Of a stretch of DNA of 10,023 bases, positions 1 through 6,931 are shown piece by piece; positions within the stretch are counted from its first letter, which is position 1, and every line of letters starts with the position of its first letter. The translations under genes were made by a program, and so were the position numbers. This DNA comes from a bacterium (GTDB lineage Bacteria > Pseudomonadota > Alphaproteobacteria > Caulobacterales > Hyphomonadaceae). The notes below the pieces were generated by a model that made no database searches, was not told the origin of the DNA, and saw only the letters and a program-made list of their open reading frames with translations. The stretch is taken from positions 1-10,023 of the forward strand of contig JAVBYB010000514.1 of the NCBI GenBank assembly GCA_030824255.1, given 5' to 3'.

Positions 1-1408
1 CCGCGATCCAGGATGACTCCTCGCCCGGCACGATCTCATAGCCTTCGTCGCGGTATTCCGCGCCAAAGCCGATATCGAGCGGACCGGAGAAGAAGTCGAC
101 GGGCACCGAGTAGACAAAGTCGGCGTTGAACGCGAGTTCGTCCGAGATCAGGTCGCCGGGATGAAACGAAGTCGGCGACACGTTGCCGAGCGACGGGTTC
201 ACCGTGTTCCAGAGCGTATAATAGATCGTGTCCTTCCCGTAGCGGCCGGAGAAATCGTAGGTGAAGTTCTCGGCGAACTCCCCTTTGACGCCGCCCGTGA
301 ACGAGTAGTCCACAACGTTGCCGCCAAAGCGCGGCGTGCGCCCCGCCGGATAGTTCGTGAGATAGCGGAAAGGCGTGCCATCCTGCGTGCGGATGAAGGC
401 CGAGTTGATCGCAGCGGTTGGCGCCCGGTAGTTGAAGTCGCCATCGGACTGGCTGTTCGAATAGTTGGCAAAGCCGTACAGCTCCATGCCGCCGATGTTG
501 TAGCCCGCATTGACGAACATGCGGACAGCCTCCGATTCAGGCTGTCCCCATATCTGGATGTTTGCGCTGTCGAAGTCCTCGCCCGACCCGAACAGGTAGT
601 CGTATTGCGGGTTCGCGGTCTTGAACGCCTCGACGTCGAAGCCGCCCTGCGCCCAGTTCACGCCATTGACCTGGCCACGATAGATCCGCCACTCGCTGCC
701 GCGGTTGGTTGGCTGGGTCGTGGTGCCTTCGACGCTGATGTTGATGAAGCCGTCTTCGCCGAGCGGGAGGCCGATATTGGCGGCGACCAGCATGTCCTCG
801 CCATCGTCCTCATAGTAGGAGCCGGCCTGGAACTGGATTTCGCCGCCGGATGGGGCGTCTTTCAGGATGAAGTTCATGACGCCCGCGATTGCGTCCGAGC
901 CATACTGCGCGGCCGCGCCATCCCGCAGGATTTCGACCGACTTGAGGGCGGATGCCGGGATAGTCGCGATGTCGGGGCCTTGGGTGCCGGAACCGCCAAT
1001 GGATACCAGCGCCGCGCGATGGCGCCGCTTGGAGTTCACCAACACAAGCGTCTTGTCCGAGGACAGGCCGCGGAGCGCCGCCGGGCGGATGAAGGTTGCG
1101 CCGTCCGAGATCGGCTGACGTGCGATCGTGTAGGACGGCACCAGTGTCTTGATGATGTCGTTGGTGTCGGTGAAGGAGATGTCCTCGATCGCTTCAGCGG
1201 TGAGCACATCCACTGGAACGGGTGAGTCCGCGACGCTGCGCCCTTCGGTGCGCGTGCCGGTAATGATGATGATGTCGCTCTTGGATGTCGGCTGTTCGTC
1301 GGCCGAAGTATCAGGCGCGCTCTGCGCCCATGCGCTGGATCCCCCCATCAGCACGGCGCCCGCCAGCGCAGCCCTGATCATTCCCGTGTAAAGAAGTCTG
1401 GTTTTCAT
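1..1408 (-). CDS. TonB-dependent outer-membrane receptor, N-terminal part (3' end outside window)
   Basis: Outer-membrane beta-barrel receptor that would import a scarce ligand (siderophore, peptide, glycan or vitamin) using TonB energy; the ligand cannot be told from sequence. I translated 469 codons from ATG at 1408-1406 with no stop before the window edge. Residues 1-28 form a signal peptide ending in SSAWA. A TonB-box-like stretch, DIIIITGTR, lies at 45-53. The plug domain follows at about 57-185, with the signatures ALRGL (111-115), VNSKRRHRAALV (124-135) and ILRDGAAAQYGSDAIAGVMNF (split around 160-180). After that come aromatic-rich, alternating strands typical of the barrel. The start is set by GGGGA just upstream (complement of 1414-1418) and by the signal peptide directly after it. 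The gene is divergent from the secreted protein at 1927. The class is secure; substrate unknown. Confidence 0.95.
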   Translation of the reverse strand, partial: MKTRLLYTGMIRAALAGAVLMGGSSAWAQSAPDTSADEQPTSKSDIIIITGTRTEGRSVADSPVPVDVLTAEAIEDISFTDTNDIIKTLVPSYTIARQPISDGATFIRPAALRGLSSDKTLVLVNSKRRHRAALVSIGGSGTQGPDIATIPASALKSVEILRDGAAAQYGSDAIAGVMNFILKDAPSGGEIQFQAGSYYEDDGEDMLVAANIGLPLGEDGFINISVEGTTTQPTNRGSEWRIYRGQVNGVNWAQGGFDVEAFKTANPQYDYLFGSGEDFDSANIQIWGQPESEAVRMFVNAGYNIGGMELYGFANYSNSQSDGDFNYRAPTAAINSAFIRTQDGTPFRYLTNYPAGRTPRFGGNVVDYSFTGGVKGEFAENFTYDFSGRYGKDTIYYTLWNTVNPSLGNVSPTSFHPGDLISDELAFNADFVYSVPVDFFSGPLDIGFGAEYRDEGYEIVPGEESSWIA

Positions 1409-1926
1409 AATGGTCCCCGATTGTCTGTCTGATCTCCTTCGTTTCCTCCCGTCCTCGTCTTCTTCTTGTTGTGACGATCAGGGCGCACAGGCCTGCACAG
1501 GGAAAGCCGAACCCGGTTTCCGCGAGCGAAAAACATGACGGTGTTGGAATGTGAGGCGCCGCGATTCCGCATGCGCAACGGGCTTCAGGGCGGAGCTGCG
1601 CACGCAGCCGCCCGATGCGAATTTTCCCTATCGCGTATGAGAACTATGACAGCTTGAAGTCAGAGCGCCATGGCGTTCGCGTCGATCATCCCGCAACACC
1701 CCGTTTCAGCACGCCGTGTGGTGATCGCTTGTGCGCGCTTGCACAAGGCCCCGCCATCGCAATGCGTACGCATCGTTCCCTCGGGGCCATTTGCGCAAAT
1801 CATGCGCGCACTTGCACGAAGGGCGACCACGTCTGTCGCGCTGAACGAATTATAGGCGCCATGTCCCGGCTTCCCTCATCACATTCGTGCGTCTACCTCT
1901 TAGATACCGGGACTGGAGATTTCCTC
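1409..1926. other. Divergent intergenic region (518 bp) between receptor and secreted-protein gene
   Basis: I see no convincing gene here. An open frame runs from 1615 into the downstream gene, but the part before 1927 has no signal sequence, poor composition and no family resemblance. The stretch at about 1432-1472 is pyrimidine-rich on the plus strand, so the receptor's 5' leader would be purine-rich with several GGAG-like runs. Other elements are a GCACAG direct repeat with 10-bp period (1485-1490 and 1495-1500) and inverted repeats at 1728-1747 and 1789-1800. It presumably carries promoters for both flanking genes, but I cannot place convincing -35/-10 pairs. Confidence 0.7.
1728..1819. 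promoter_or_regulatory. Candidate operator cluster: TTGCNCAA-type palindromic motifs
   Basis: Three related 8-mers occur on the plus strand: TTGCACAA (1739-1746), TTGCGCAA (1791-1798, core of the perfect 12-bp palindrome 1789-1800) and TTGCACGA (1812-1819). The first is also the right half of an inverted repeat, CTTGTGC (1728-1734) and GCACAAG (1741-1747), with a 6-nt spacer. Centre-to-centre spacings are 52 and 21 bp, close to five and two helical turns. They lie 108-199 bp upstream of the start at 1927. This looks like what a dimeric regulator might bind, but no regulator is known and chance is possible. Confidence 0.3.
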
Positions 1927-2910
1927 ATGTCACTCACACGCGTCGGCCTGATCACCTTGTGCATGGCGCTCGGCCTTGCGAGTGCGCCCGCCGCGCTGGC
2001 CCAGGCCTACGCGCCGCCGCGCACGCCCGATGGCAAGCCGGATCTGCAGGGCATGTGGACCAACTCAAGCATCACCACACTGGAGCGCATGAACCCGTCC
2101 CTGCCCCTCGTGCTGAACCCCGAGCAGGTTGCGCGCATGGAAGGCGCGCGCGAGCAGCAGGAAGTCGCCGCCAACAGCCGCACCAACCCTGAGGACGGAG
2201 CGCCCTCCTCCGGCGGCGCCATCGGCGGCTACAACGCGTTCTGGCTGGATCGCGGCATGAGAGTCGGCGTGGTGCACGGCAAGGCGCGCTCGTCCTGGAT
2301 CACCGAGCCGGCCGATGGAAAGATGCCGATCTCCGCCGAAGGCAAGACGCGCATCGCCGCCATCAACGCCACGCGCAATGAGGACGGCCCCGAAGGCATG
2401 AACCCGGCCGACCGCTGCCTTGTCGGCTCGCGCGGCTCAGGCGGCCCGCCCATGCTGAACAACATTTACAATAACACGTACCAGATCGTGCAGACGCCCG
2501 ACCATGTGATGATCGACGTCGAGATGATGCACGATGCACGCATCGTTCGCCTCGGCCAGCAGCACAAGCCCGCCGCGGTGGGACAGTGGCTGGGCGACAG
2601 TGTGGGGGGCTGGGATGGCGACACGCTGGTTGTCGTGACGAAGAACTGGAACCGCTGGCACGGCGATTACGAGCCGGTCTTCCTGTCTGAACAAGCCACC
2701 GTCACCGAGCGCTTCACCCGCACAGGCGCCGATGAACTGACCTACGCCTTCGAGGTCGACGATCCGGGCTTCTATACGCAGACCTGGAAAGCCGAAATGC
2801 TGTTCACGACCTCCAGCGGCCCGGTCTACGAATTCGCCTGCCACGAAGGCAACCATGCCCTCTACAACATCCTGCAGGGCGCACGAATCCAGGAGGCGAA
2901 AGCGAAGTAG
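1927..2910 (+). CDS. Secreted protein of a conserved family of unknown function
   Basis: 327-residue exported protein; I do not know its function. Residues 1-26 are a signal peptide (hydrophobic core 7-20, cleavage after PAALA or AQA). The mature start, APPRTPDGKPDLQGMW (29-44), is a hallmark I associate with a widespread family of uncharacterised secreted proteins in proteobacteria and acidobacteria. Other family-like blocks are DRCL (162-165), YNNTYQIVQTPDHVMIDVEM (181-200), GDSVGGWDGDTLVVVTKNW (223-241), VTERFTR (259-265) and YEFACHEGNHALYNILQGAR (301-320). The two cysteines, 164 and 305, could pair in the periplasm. The start is ATG 1927, with GGAG at 1915-1918 and the signal peptide beginning at once. 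The same frame is open back to ATG 1615, but that would bury the signal. It converges on the M20 gene with a 10-bp gap. Confidence 0.88.
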   Translation: MSLTRVGLITLCMALGLASAPAALAQAYAPPRTPDGKPDLQGMWTNSSITTLERMNPSLPLVLNPEQVARMEGAREQQEVAANSRTNPEDGAPSSGGAIGGYNAFWLDRGMRVGVVHGKARSSWITEPADGKMPISAEGKTRIAAINATRNEDGPEGMNPADRCLVGSRGSGGPPMLNNIYNNTYQIVQTPDHVMIDVEMMHDARIVRLGQQHKPAAVGQWLGDSVGGWDGDTLVVVTKNWNRWHGDYEPVFLSEQATVTERFTRTGADELTYAFEVDDPGFYTQTWKAEMLFTTSSGPVYEFACHEGNHALYNILQGARIQEAKAK

Positions 2911-2920
2911 GCGCCCGCCC

Positions 2921-4345
2921 TTACTTCAGATACGCCCGCACCACGCCCTCAAGAAAATCGCGTCCTTCATACAGCGACTTCACACGCACCTTCTCGTTCA
3001 GGCCGTGTGCGTTCATCTCGCCGCCCAGCGAGAAGATGCCGCTGAGGCCATAGGTCGGGATACCCGCATTCATCGTGAAGCGGCCATCCGTGGCGCCCGC
3101 GATCATCACCGGCGCAACCGGAACGCCCGGCCACATCTTCGCGGACTGCGCCTTGATCGGCCCCATGATCTCATCCGTCAGCGGCGGCGGCGAGGACCCG
3201 TCGCGGCGGCGCACGATCGAGACTTTCACGTTGGAATCGCCAATCGCCTTGTCGAGCGCATCCTTCACCTGCTCCGGCGTCGTGCCCTGCATCACGCGGC
3301 AGGACAGCGTGGCGATGGCGCGTTGCGGCAGTGCGTTCGGCGCATGTCCCGCCTCAAGCTGCGTCGCCACGCAGGTGGTATGCAGCGAAGCATTGTAGCT
3401 CGGATCGGCCTGCAGCACGGCCAGCGCCGCCTGATCCTCCGGGTTTTTCGCCACCGCCGTCATCGCCTTGCCGACGTCGCCGCCGAGCAGCGGACCGGTC
3501 ACACGGAAATACTCGCGCGTCACCGGCGTCACCTGGATCGGGAAGGACAGCTTGGAGACTTTGCCCGCCGCCGCCATCAACTGGTAGATCGCATTGTCTG
3601 GCAGCGGCCGCGAGGAGTGCCCGCCCGGATTGGTGACTTCAAGCTGGTAGACCTGGTGGATCTTCTCGCCCGCCTGCACCTGCATCACCAGCGGCTTGCC
3701 ATCCTCCGACAGCAGCCCACCCGCGCCCTCGTTCAGCGCGAACGCCACATTGAACAAATCGCGATGGTTGGTGAGAATGTAGTCGATGCCGTTGACGCGA
3801 TTGGACGTCTCCTCGCCGCAGGTCAGCGCCATGACGAGATCGCGACCCGGCTTGAACGTCCTTTCCTGCTTCAGTCGAAGCATCAGGTCGAGCCAGATGG
3901 AGGCCTGTCCCTTCATGTCGGCCGTGCCGCGTCCCAGGAAGAAGCCGTTCTCCTCGAACAGCGTGAACGGATCGCGCTCCCAGTCCTCGCGGCGGGCATC
4001 GACCACATCGATATGCCCCATCAGCAGCACGCCCTTCCTGGCGGCCTCTGGCGCGCGCAGCGTGGCGACGAGATTGCCGTCGTCCGGTTTGCCCGGCGGG
4101 ATGATGACTTTCAGGTCTGCGTCAGCATAGCCCGCCGCCTTCAACCGCGTTTCCGCCGCGCGGACAACCTTGGTGCACGAGCCTGTGGTGGGCGATGAAT
4201 CGATCTCCACCATCTCCTCATAGATGGCGCGAAACGCTGCGCGGCCGGCGTCGGGCTGCTGCGCCATGGCGGGCGCGGCGCAAAGCGCCGTCGTGGCGAC
4301 GCCCATTCCAAGAACAAAAGAGTGAGCGATCGAAAGCGTGCGCAT
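2921..4345 (-). CDS. Periplasmic M20-family zinc metallopeptidase (M20/M25/M40 hydrolase)
   Basis: Predicted di-zinc hydrolase that would cleave a peptide or N-acyl amino acid in the periplasm; 474 residues, normal for the family. Residues 1-28 are a signal peptide (CAAPAMA, then QQ). All expected active-site positions are present: GHIDV (H111, metal; D113), GRGTADMKG (D143, bridging metal ligand), TCGEET (E178 catalytic base, E179 metal), NEGAGG (E206, metal) and AHGLNE (H447, metal). GGHSSRP (241-247) marks the dimerisation/lid domain inserted in the catalytic domain. The start at 4345 is chosen for the signal peptide and GGAG at 4352-4355, rather than the longer in-frame ATG at 4411. It lies 75 bp downstream of the winged-helix gene on the same strand, which could co-transcribe with or regulate it. 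Specific substrate not determinable. Confidence 0.94.
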   Translation of the reverse strand: MRTLSIAHSFVLGMGVATTALCAAPAMAQQPDAGRAAFRAIYEEMVEIDSSPTTGSCTKVVRAAETRLKAAGYADADLKVIIPPGKPDDGNLVATLRAPEAARKGVLLMGHIDVVDARREDWERDPFTLFEENGFFLGRGTADMKGQASIWLDLMLRLKQERTFKPGRDLVMALTCGEETSNRVNGIDYILTNHRDLFNVAFALNEGAGGLLSEDGKPLVMQVQAGEKIHQVYQLEVTNPGGHSSRPLPDNAIYQLMAAAGKVSKLSFPIQVTPVTREYFRVTGPLLGGDVGKAMTAVAKNPEDQAALAVLQADPSYNASLHTTCVATQLEAGHAPNALPQRAIATLSCRVMQGTTPEQVKDALDKAIGDSNVKVSIVRRRDGSSPPPLTDEIMGPIKAQSAKMWPGVPVAPVMIAGATDGRFTMNAGIPTYGLSGIFSLGGEMNAHGLNEKVRVKSLYEGRDFLEGVVRAYLK

Positions 4346-4420
4346 GCCTGTCTCCGGATAGAAGGGTCCGTGCGGTAGAGCCTGTTTGGCCCATACCGTG
4401 CACAAGCACAATCCGGACGG

Positions 4421-4867
4421 CTAGCCGTTCACCCCGTGGGTCGAGAGCCGCGTAAGATAGCGGTCCACCGCATCCTGCACCGCATGCACTGCGTTGTTCA
4501 CGCGCGGATCGTTGAAGTTCGGCGTCGAGCGGACGCGGCCTTTCGCATCTTCATACAGCAGACCCGTCTGGATCAGCTTCTTCACCTTCCGCCGCACCGT
4601 TTCGCGCGGCATGTCCAGCCTGTCCGCTACCAGCAGCATGGTGATCGACCCACGCACATCTTCAGGGGCCGTCTCCGTCGTCGCGATCTGCCTGACAAAC
4701 TCAGGATCGGACAGGACGGGACGCATCGTGGCTTCCGCCACGCAGAGATAGATCATCAGGCTTTCGAGATCGATATCCACATAGGTCCGCGCCGCGTGCA
4801 GCACGTCGAGTATCAGCTCAAGCGAGGCATATGTCCGGGGCCTGAGATCTTCCGGAATCAACGACAT
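4421..4867 (-). CDS. Small winged helix-turn-helix transcriptional regulator
   Basis: 148-residue cytoplasmic protein, probably a DNA-binding regulator. Residues 73-112 look like a winged helix-turn-helix: helix (ITMLLVADRL), a turn with DMPRET, a recognition helix (VRRKVKKLIQTGLL) and a wing (YEDAKGRVR). This is the pattern of MarR/GntR/Lrp-like wHTH domains, but I cannot assign a named family. The N-terminal 15-65 region is helical and acidic and may be a dimerisation or sensing part. The start at ATG 4867 is nearly forced: the frame is closed by TAA at 4891-4889 with no other start between. No clear Shine-Dalgarno precedes it. A perfect 12-bp palindrome (4417-4428) spans the stop codon. 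Neighbours are the YWTD lipoprotein upstream and the M20 peptidase downstream, both plausible targets. Confidence 0.82.
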   Translation of the reverse strand: MSLIPEDLRPRTYASLELILDVLHAARTYVDIDLESLMIYLCVAEATMRPVLSDPEFVRQIATTETAPEDVRGSITMLLVADRLDMPRETVRRKVKKLIQTGLLYEDAKGRVRSTPNFNDPRVNNAVHAVQDAVDRYLTRLSTHGVNG

Positions 4868-4908
4868 GAAGGCGCTTGCCGATCTTCGTTATAACTGACG
4901 GGAAACCC

Positions 4909-4914
4909 ATTATA
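4909..4914 (-). promoter_or_regulatory. Candidate -10 element (TATAAT) for the winged-helix gene
   Basis: The minus strand reads TATAAT at 4914-4909, a perfect consensus -10 box in otherwise GC-rich DNA, 41 bp upstream of the start at 4867. Transcription would begin near 4902 and give a leader of about 35 nt. No good TTGACA-like -35 lies 16-19 bp upstream, so it may need an activator or another sigma factor. The 12-mer ATTATAGGCGCC that contains it (4909-4920) also occurs at 1849-1860. Confidence 0.35.
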
Positions 4915-5004
4915 GGCGCCCGAAACGTCCTACGCTTTGATCAGGATCATAGCGCCCGCGCCAGTGATCCACTACCGCGCCACCGTGTCTCAGGCTCCGT
5001 TGGG

Positions 5005-5991
5005 TCAGCCCCAGCTTGCGCCGGTCAGCATGCCCGCGTTTGTCGACAATATGCGCGCGCCTGCGCCATCGATCGCGGAGACTCCCACGTCCCCGCCCAG
5101 TGACGTGTACGCCATCCGCTGGCGCGGCAGGTCCAACGTCACGCCGATCGCCTCGTTGAGCCCGCGTACGAGTATTTGCCGGTCGAGCCGCGTTGCAGGA
5201 TTGAAGCCCGCCGGCGGGTCCAGCGGCGCGCGCGACACCGTGTTGTCGCCACGATCCGTCCAGTAAAGCGTGCGCGTCGCAAGATCGAGGTCGAGGTCGA
5301 TCGGCTCCGGCAGGCGCGAGAACAGCGTGACCATGTCGCGGCGGTTGGTCGGCGTCGATCCCGCCGGCATCTTCATGTCCATGCGCCGGATCACGCCTTG
5401 TCCGGCATTGTCGCCGCCCTTCTGCGTCCAGTAGATATGACCGCGCGCCGGATCGAGCGCCATGCCCACGCACCAGCGGCTGTGATCATCCACGTCGACT
5501 GTCGGGCTCCCCGAGACGAACAGCGTCTCGATGTTCGAGCCGTCGATGTTGCAGCGCTGGATGGCCATGCCCTCGCGATCGGCCCAGTAGAGTTTGCCGC
5601 CAGGCGCATCCAGCTTCAGCTGTTTCGGCGTGAAGGTCCCGCCCGGCGGCACGACCGTCGCAACACCCGACCCATCCTTCTCGCATCGCATGATGTAGCC
5701 ATCGCGCTCGGCGGGCCGGCCCATGTTCGTCCAGAAGATCTGTCCCGTCGCCGGATGAATGGCGATGCCGTCATTGATGCCGGTGGGCCGCGATCCATCC
5801 GCCGGCGACTGGTCCACCAGCGTGACGACCTCGCCACTTTCGACATCGAGCGAGAACAGCTTTGCCTGGCCCAGATAATAGAGCTTCGGCAATGGCCCTG
5901 CTGGCGGCGCGACCGCCCCCGTCGCACATCCCGCAAGCAGCAGCCCGCCGCCCGCGCCCGCTGCGAACTGCCTGCGTGTCCATGCGCTCAT
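5005..5991 (-). CDS. Tat-type lipoprotein with YWTD (LDL-receptor-like) beta-propeller
   Basis: 328-residue predicted lipoprotein with a beta-propeller fold; probably a binding or scaffold protein rather than an enzyme. The N-terminus has TRRQFA (5-10), a twin-arginine motif, then a glycine/leucine core and a lipobox LAGC with Cys22, so it may be exported folded and lipidated. Four YWTD-like strands are visible: IFWT (85-88), LYWA (134-137), IYWT (186-189) and LYWT (242-245), with related strands LYYL (37-40) and MAYTSLGG (293-300). This fits a six-bladed propeller as in LDL-receptor YWTD domains. Repeats are spaced about 50 residues apart, with DG/D-rich turns. GGGGG at 5998-6002 and the signal directly after ATG 5991 support the start. 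It is 137 bp upstream of the winged-helix gene. Ligand unknown. Confidence 0.88.
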   Translation of the reverse strand: MSAWTRRQFAAGAGGGLLLAGCATGAVAPPAGPLPKLYYLGQAKLFSLDVESGEVVTLVDQSPADGSRPTGINDGIAIHPATGQIFWTNMGRPAERDGYIMRCEKDGSGVATVVPPGGTFTPKQLKLDAPGGKLYWADREGMAIQRCNIDGSNIETLFVSGSPTVDVDDHSRWCVGMALDPARGHIYWTQKGGDNAGQGVIRRMDMKMPAGSTPTNRRDMVTLFSRLPEPIDLDLDLATRTLYWTDRGDNTVSRAPLDPPAGFNPATRLDRQILVRGLNEAIGVTLDLPRQRMAYTSLGGDVGVSAIDGAGARILSTNAGMLTGASWG

Positions 5992-6012
5992 GATCGTCCC
6001 CCGATTGGATCG

Positions 6013-6037
6013 AACTGGCCGTCAGCCTAGACCAGTT
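6013..6037. repeat. Inverted repeat AACTGG/CCAGTT upstream of the YWTD lipoprotein gene
   Basis: Six-base arms at 6013-6018 and 6032-6037 are separated by 13 nt, 22-46 bp upstream of the start at 5991. It could be an operator or a leader hairpin. No T-run follows in either direction, so it is not an intrinsic terminator. Weak evidence. Confidence 0.25.
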
Positions 6038-6072
6038 CCGCGCGCGTTCAAATCACGGGCGCGGCGCAGACC

Positions 6073-6762
6073 TTACCGCGCCCAGCTGATGCCGATCTCT
6101 GTCACGCGCGGCCTTGCCTTGCGCACCTCGGCATCATTCGAGAGCGGCTGCACGCCATCGCCAGTGATCTCCGGCGCAACGTTTTCGCCCTCGGGCGACA
6201 GACGCGCCTGCACGAGACATTCGCCGACATCGCCCAGCTTGCCGTCCTTCCAGTCGGTGACGAAGCCGCCATAGTCCCACTGGAACCCAGCGATCTGGAA
6301 CGGCCCGCCATTTATCTTCTCGATGGCGTCCACGCCGTCGCCGATCCGCATTCCGCCCGGCCCGATCCACAGCGAGGTCGGGCTGGTGATCAGCACAGAC
6401 ATCAGCCCGGTGCGCTCTTCCTCGTTGCGGAAGATGACTTCCACACGCCGCGCCGGATCCTTCGGATAGATGGCCGTCACATTGATCTGCGTGCCCTCCG
6501 GGCCGTCCACCGTCTCCGGAATCACATTCTCGCGTCCGAACACGCTCGCCAGCGTCGCGGGCGTCGCTTCCGGCGTGAACGGTCCATCGCAGCCAAGCGA
6601 CAGGTTCATCTCGGATGCGCCGGGCTCGGCAGAGTTGGACATGCGCGACGAACCAGCCGTTTCCCCACTCATATTGGGGCTTGCATCATTTTCCCCGCCG
6701 CAAGCGGTCGCCAGCAGGAGGCACGCGCCAGCCAGCGCGGTGATGGAAATACGACGGCGCAT
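6073..6762 (-). CDS. Putative lipoprotein of unknown function
   Basis: 229-residue exported protein that I do not recognise. It begins MRRR followed by a hydrophobic core and LLATAC, giving a probable lipid-attached Cys21. The -3 residue is alanine, so the lipobox is not ideal. Residues 22-55 are a Ser/Gly/Glu/Asn-rich linker that would tether the domain to the membrane. The folded part (about 56-229) has two cysteines, C58 and C182, that could form a disulfide, and blocks such as FGRENVIPETVDGPEG (75-90), LWIGPGG (131-137) and INGGPFQIAGFQWDYGGF (150-167). The start at 6762 has GGAGG five bases upstream (6768-6772) and puts the signal peptide first. An in-frame ATG at 6846 has an equally good site and would add 28 residues. 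It is 81 bp upstream of the YWTD lipoprotein gene and divergent from the CLC gene. Confidence 0.8.
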   Translation of the reverse strand: MRRRISITALAGACLLLATACGGENDASPNMSGETAGSSRMSNSAEPGASEMNLSLGCDGPFTPEATPATLASVFGRENVIPETVDGPEGTQINVTAIYPKDPARRVEVIFRNEEERTGLMSVLITSPTSLWIGPGGMRIGDGVDAIEKINGGPFQIAGFQWDYGGFVTDWKDGKLGDVGECLVQARLSPEGENVAPEITGDGVQPLSNDAEVRKARPRVTEIGISWAR

Positions 6763-6778
6763 CTGGACCTCCGGCTGA

Positions 6779-6793
6779 CTGCCTTTGAGGCAG
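6779..6793. repeat. Perfect 6-bp inverted repeat (hairpin) in the lipoprotein leader
   Basis: CTGCCT (6779-6784) and AGGCAG (6788-6793) flank a 3-nt loop. The repeat lies six bases 5' of the GGAGG that serves the start at 6762. In mRNA it could fold next to the ribosome binding site; as DNA it could be an operator. It is also inside the 28-codon in-frame extension. Confidence 0.35.
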
Positions 6794-6931
6794 AGTGAGA
6801 CGGTGTGGCCCAATCCACAAGGCTTGCACTGTCGCAACCCCGTCATTCGAACCTCCGAATACTGAATTTTTGTCCACCCGGGCGCGTTAGGCTTGACCCG
6901 CTTGCCGTGGGCCTCAGAACATCAGACCTTG

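Noticed and set aside
161..1225. Long plus-strand open frame (354 codons)
   Set aside because: It is antisense to the clear TonB receptor frame, is Arg/Val-rich as GC-rich shadows are, and shows no family motifs.
1670..1855. 61-codon plus-strand open frame in the divergent intergenic region
   Set aside because: It has no ribosome binding site, no recognisable domain, and overlaps the palindromic motifs; more likely non-coding.
1615..1926. N-terminal extension of the secreted protein from ATG 1615
   Set aside because: It would bury the signal peptide. ATG 1927 has its own GGAG and starts directly with the signal.
2855..4198. Plus-strand open frame of 447 codons
   Set aside because: It covers the M20 gene on the opposite strand, which has every catalytic motif; the plus frame is His/Arg-rich shadow.
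4346..4411. Longer start of the M20 peptidase at ATG 4411
   Set aside because: It adds 22 residues ahead of a clean signal peptide; ATG 4345 has GGAG at the right distance.
4417..4428. Perfect 12-bp palindrome ACGGCTAGCCGT at the end of the winged-helix gene as a terminator
   Set aside because: It has no loop of usable size and no T-run follows on the minus strand. It may be chance.
4944..4970. GGATCA/TGATCC inverted repeat after the YWTD lipoprotein gene as a terminator
   Set aside because: The arms are only 6 bp with a 15-nt spacer, and no T-run follows. It does not meet intrinsic-terminator criteria.
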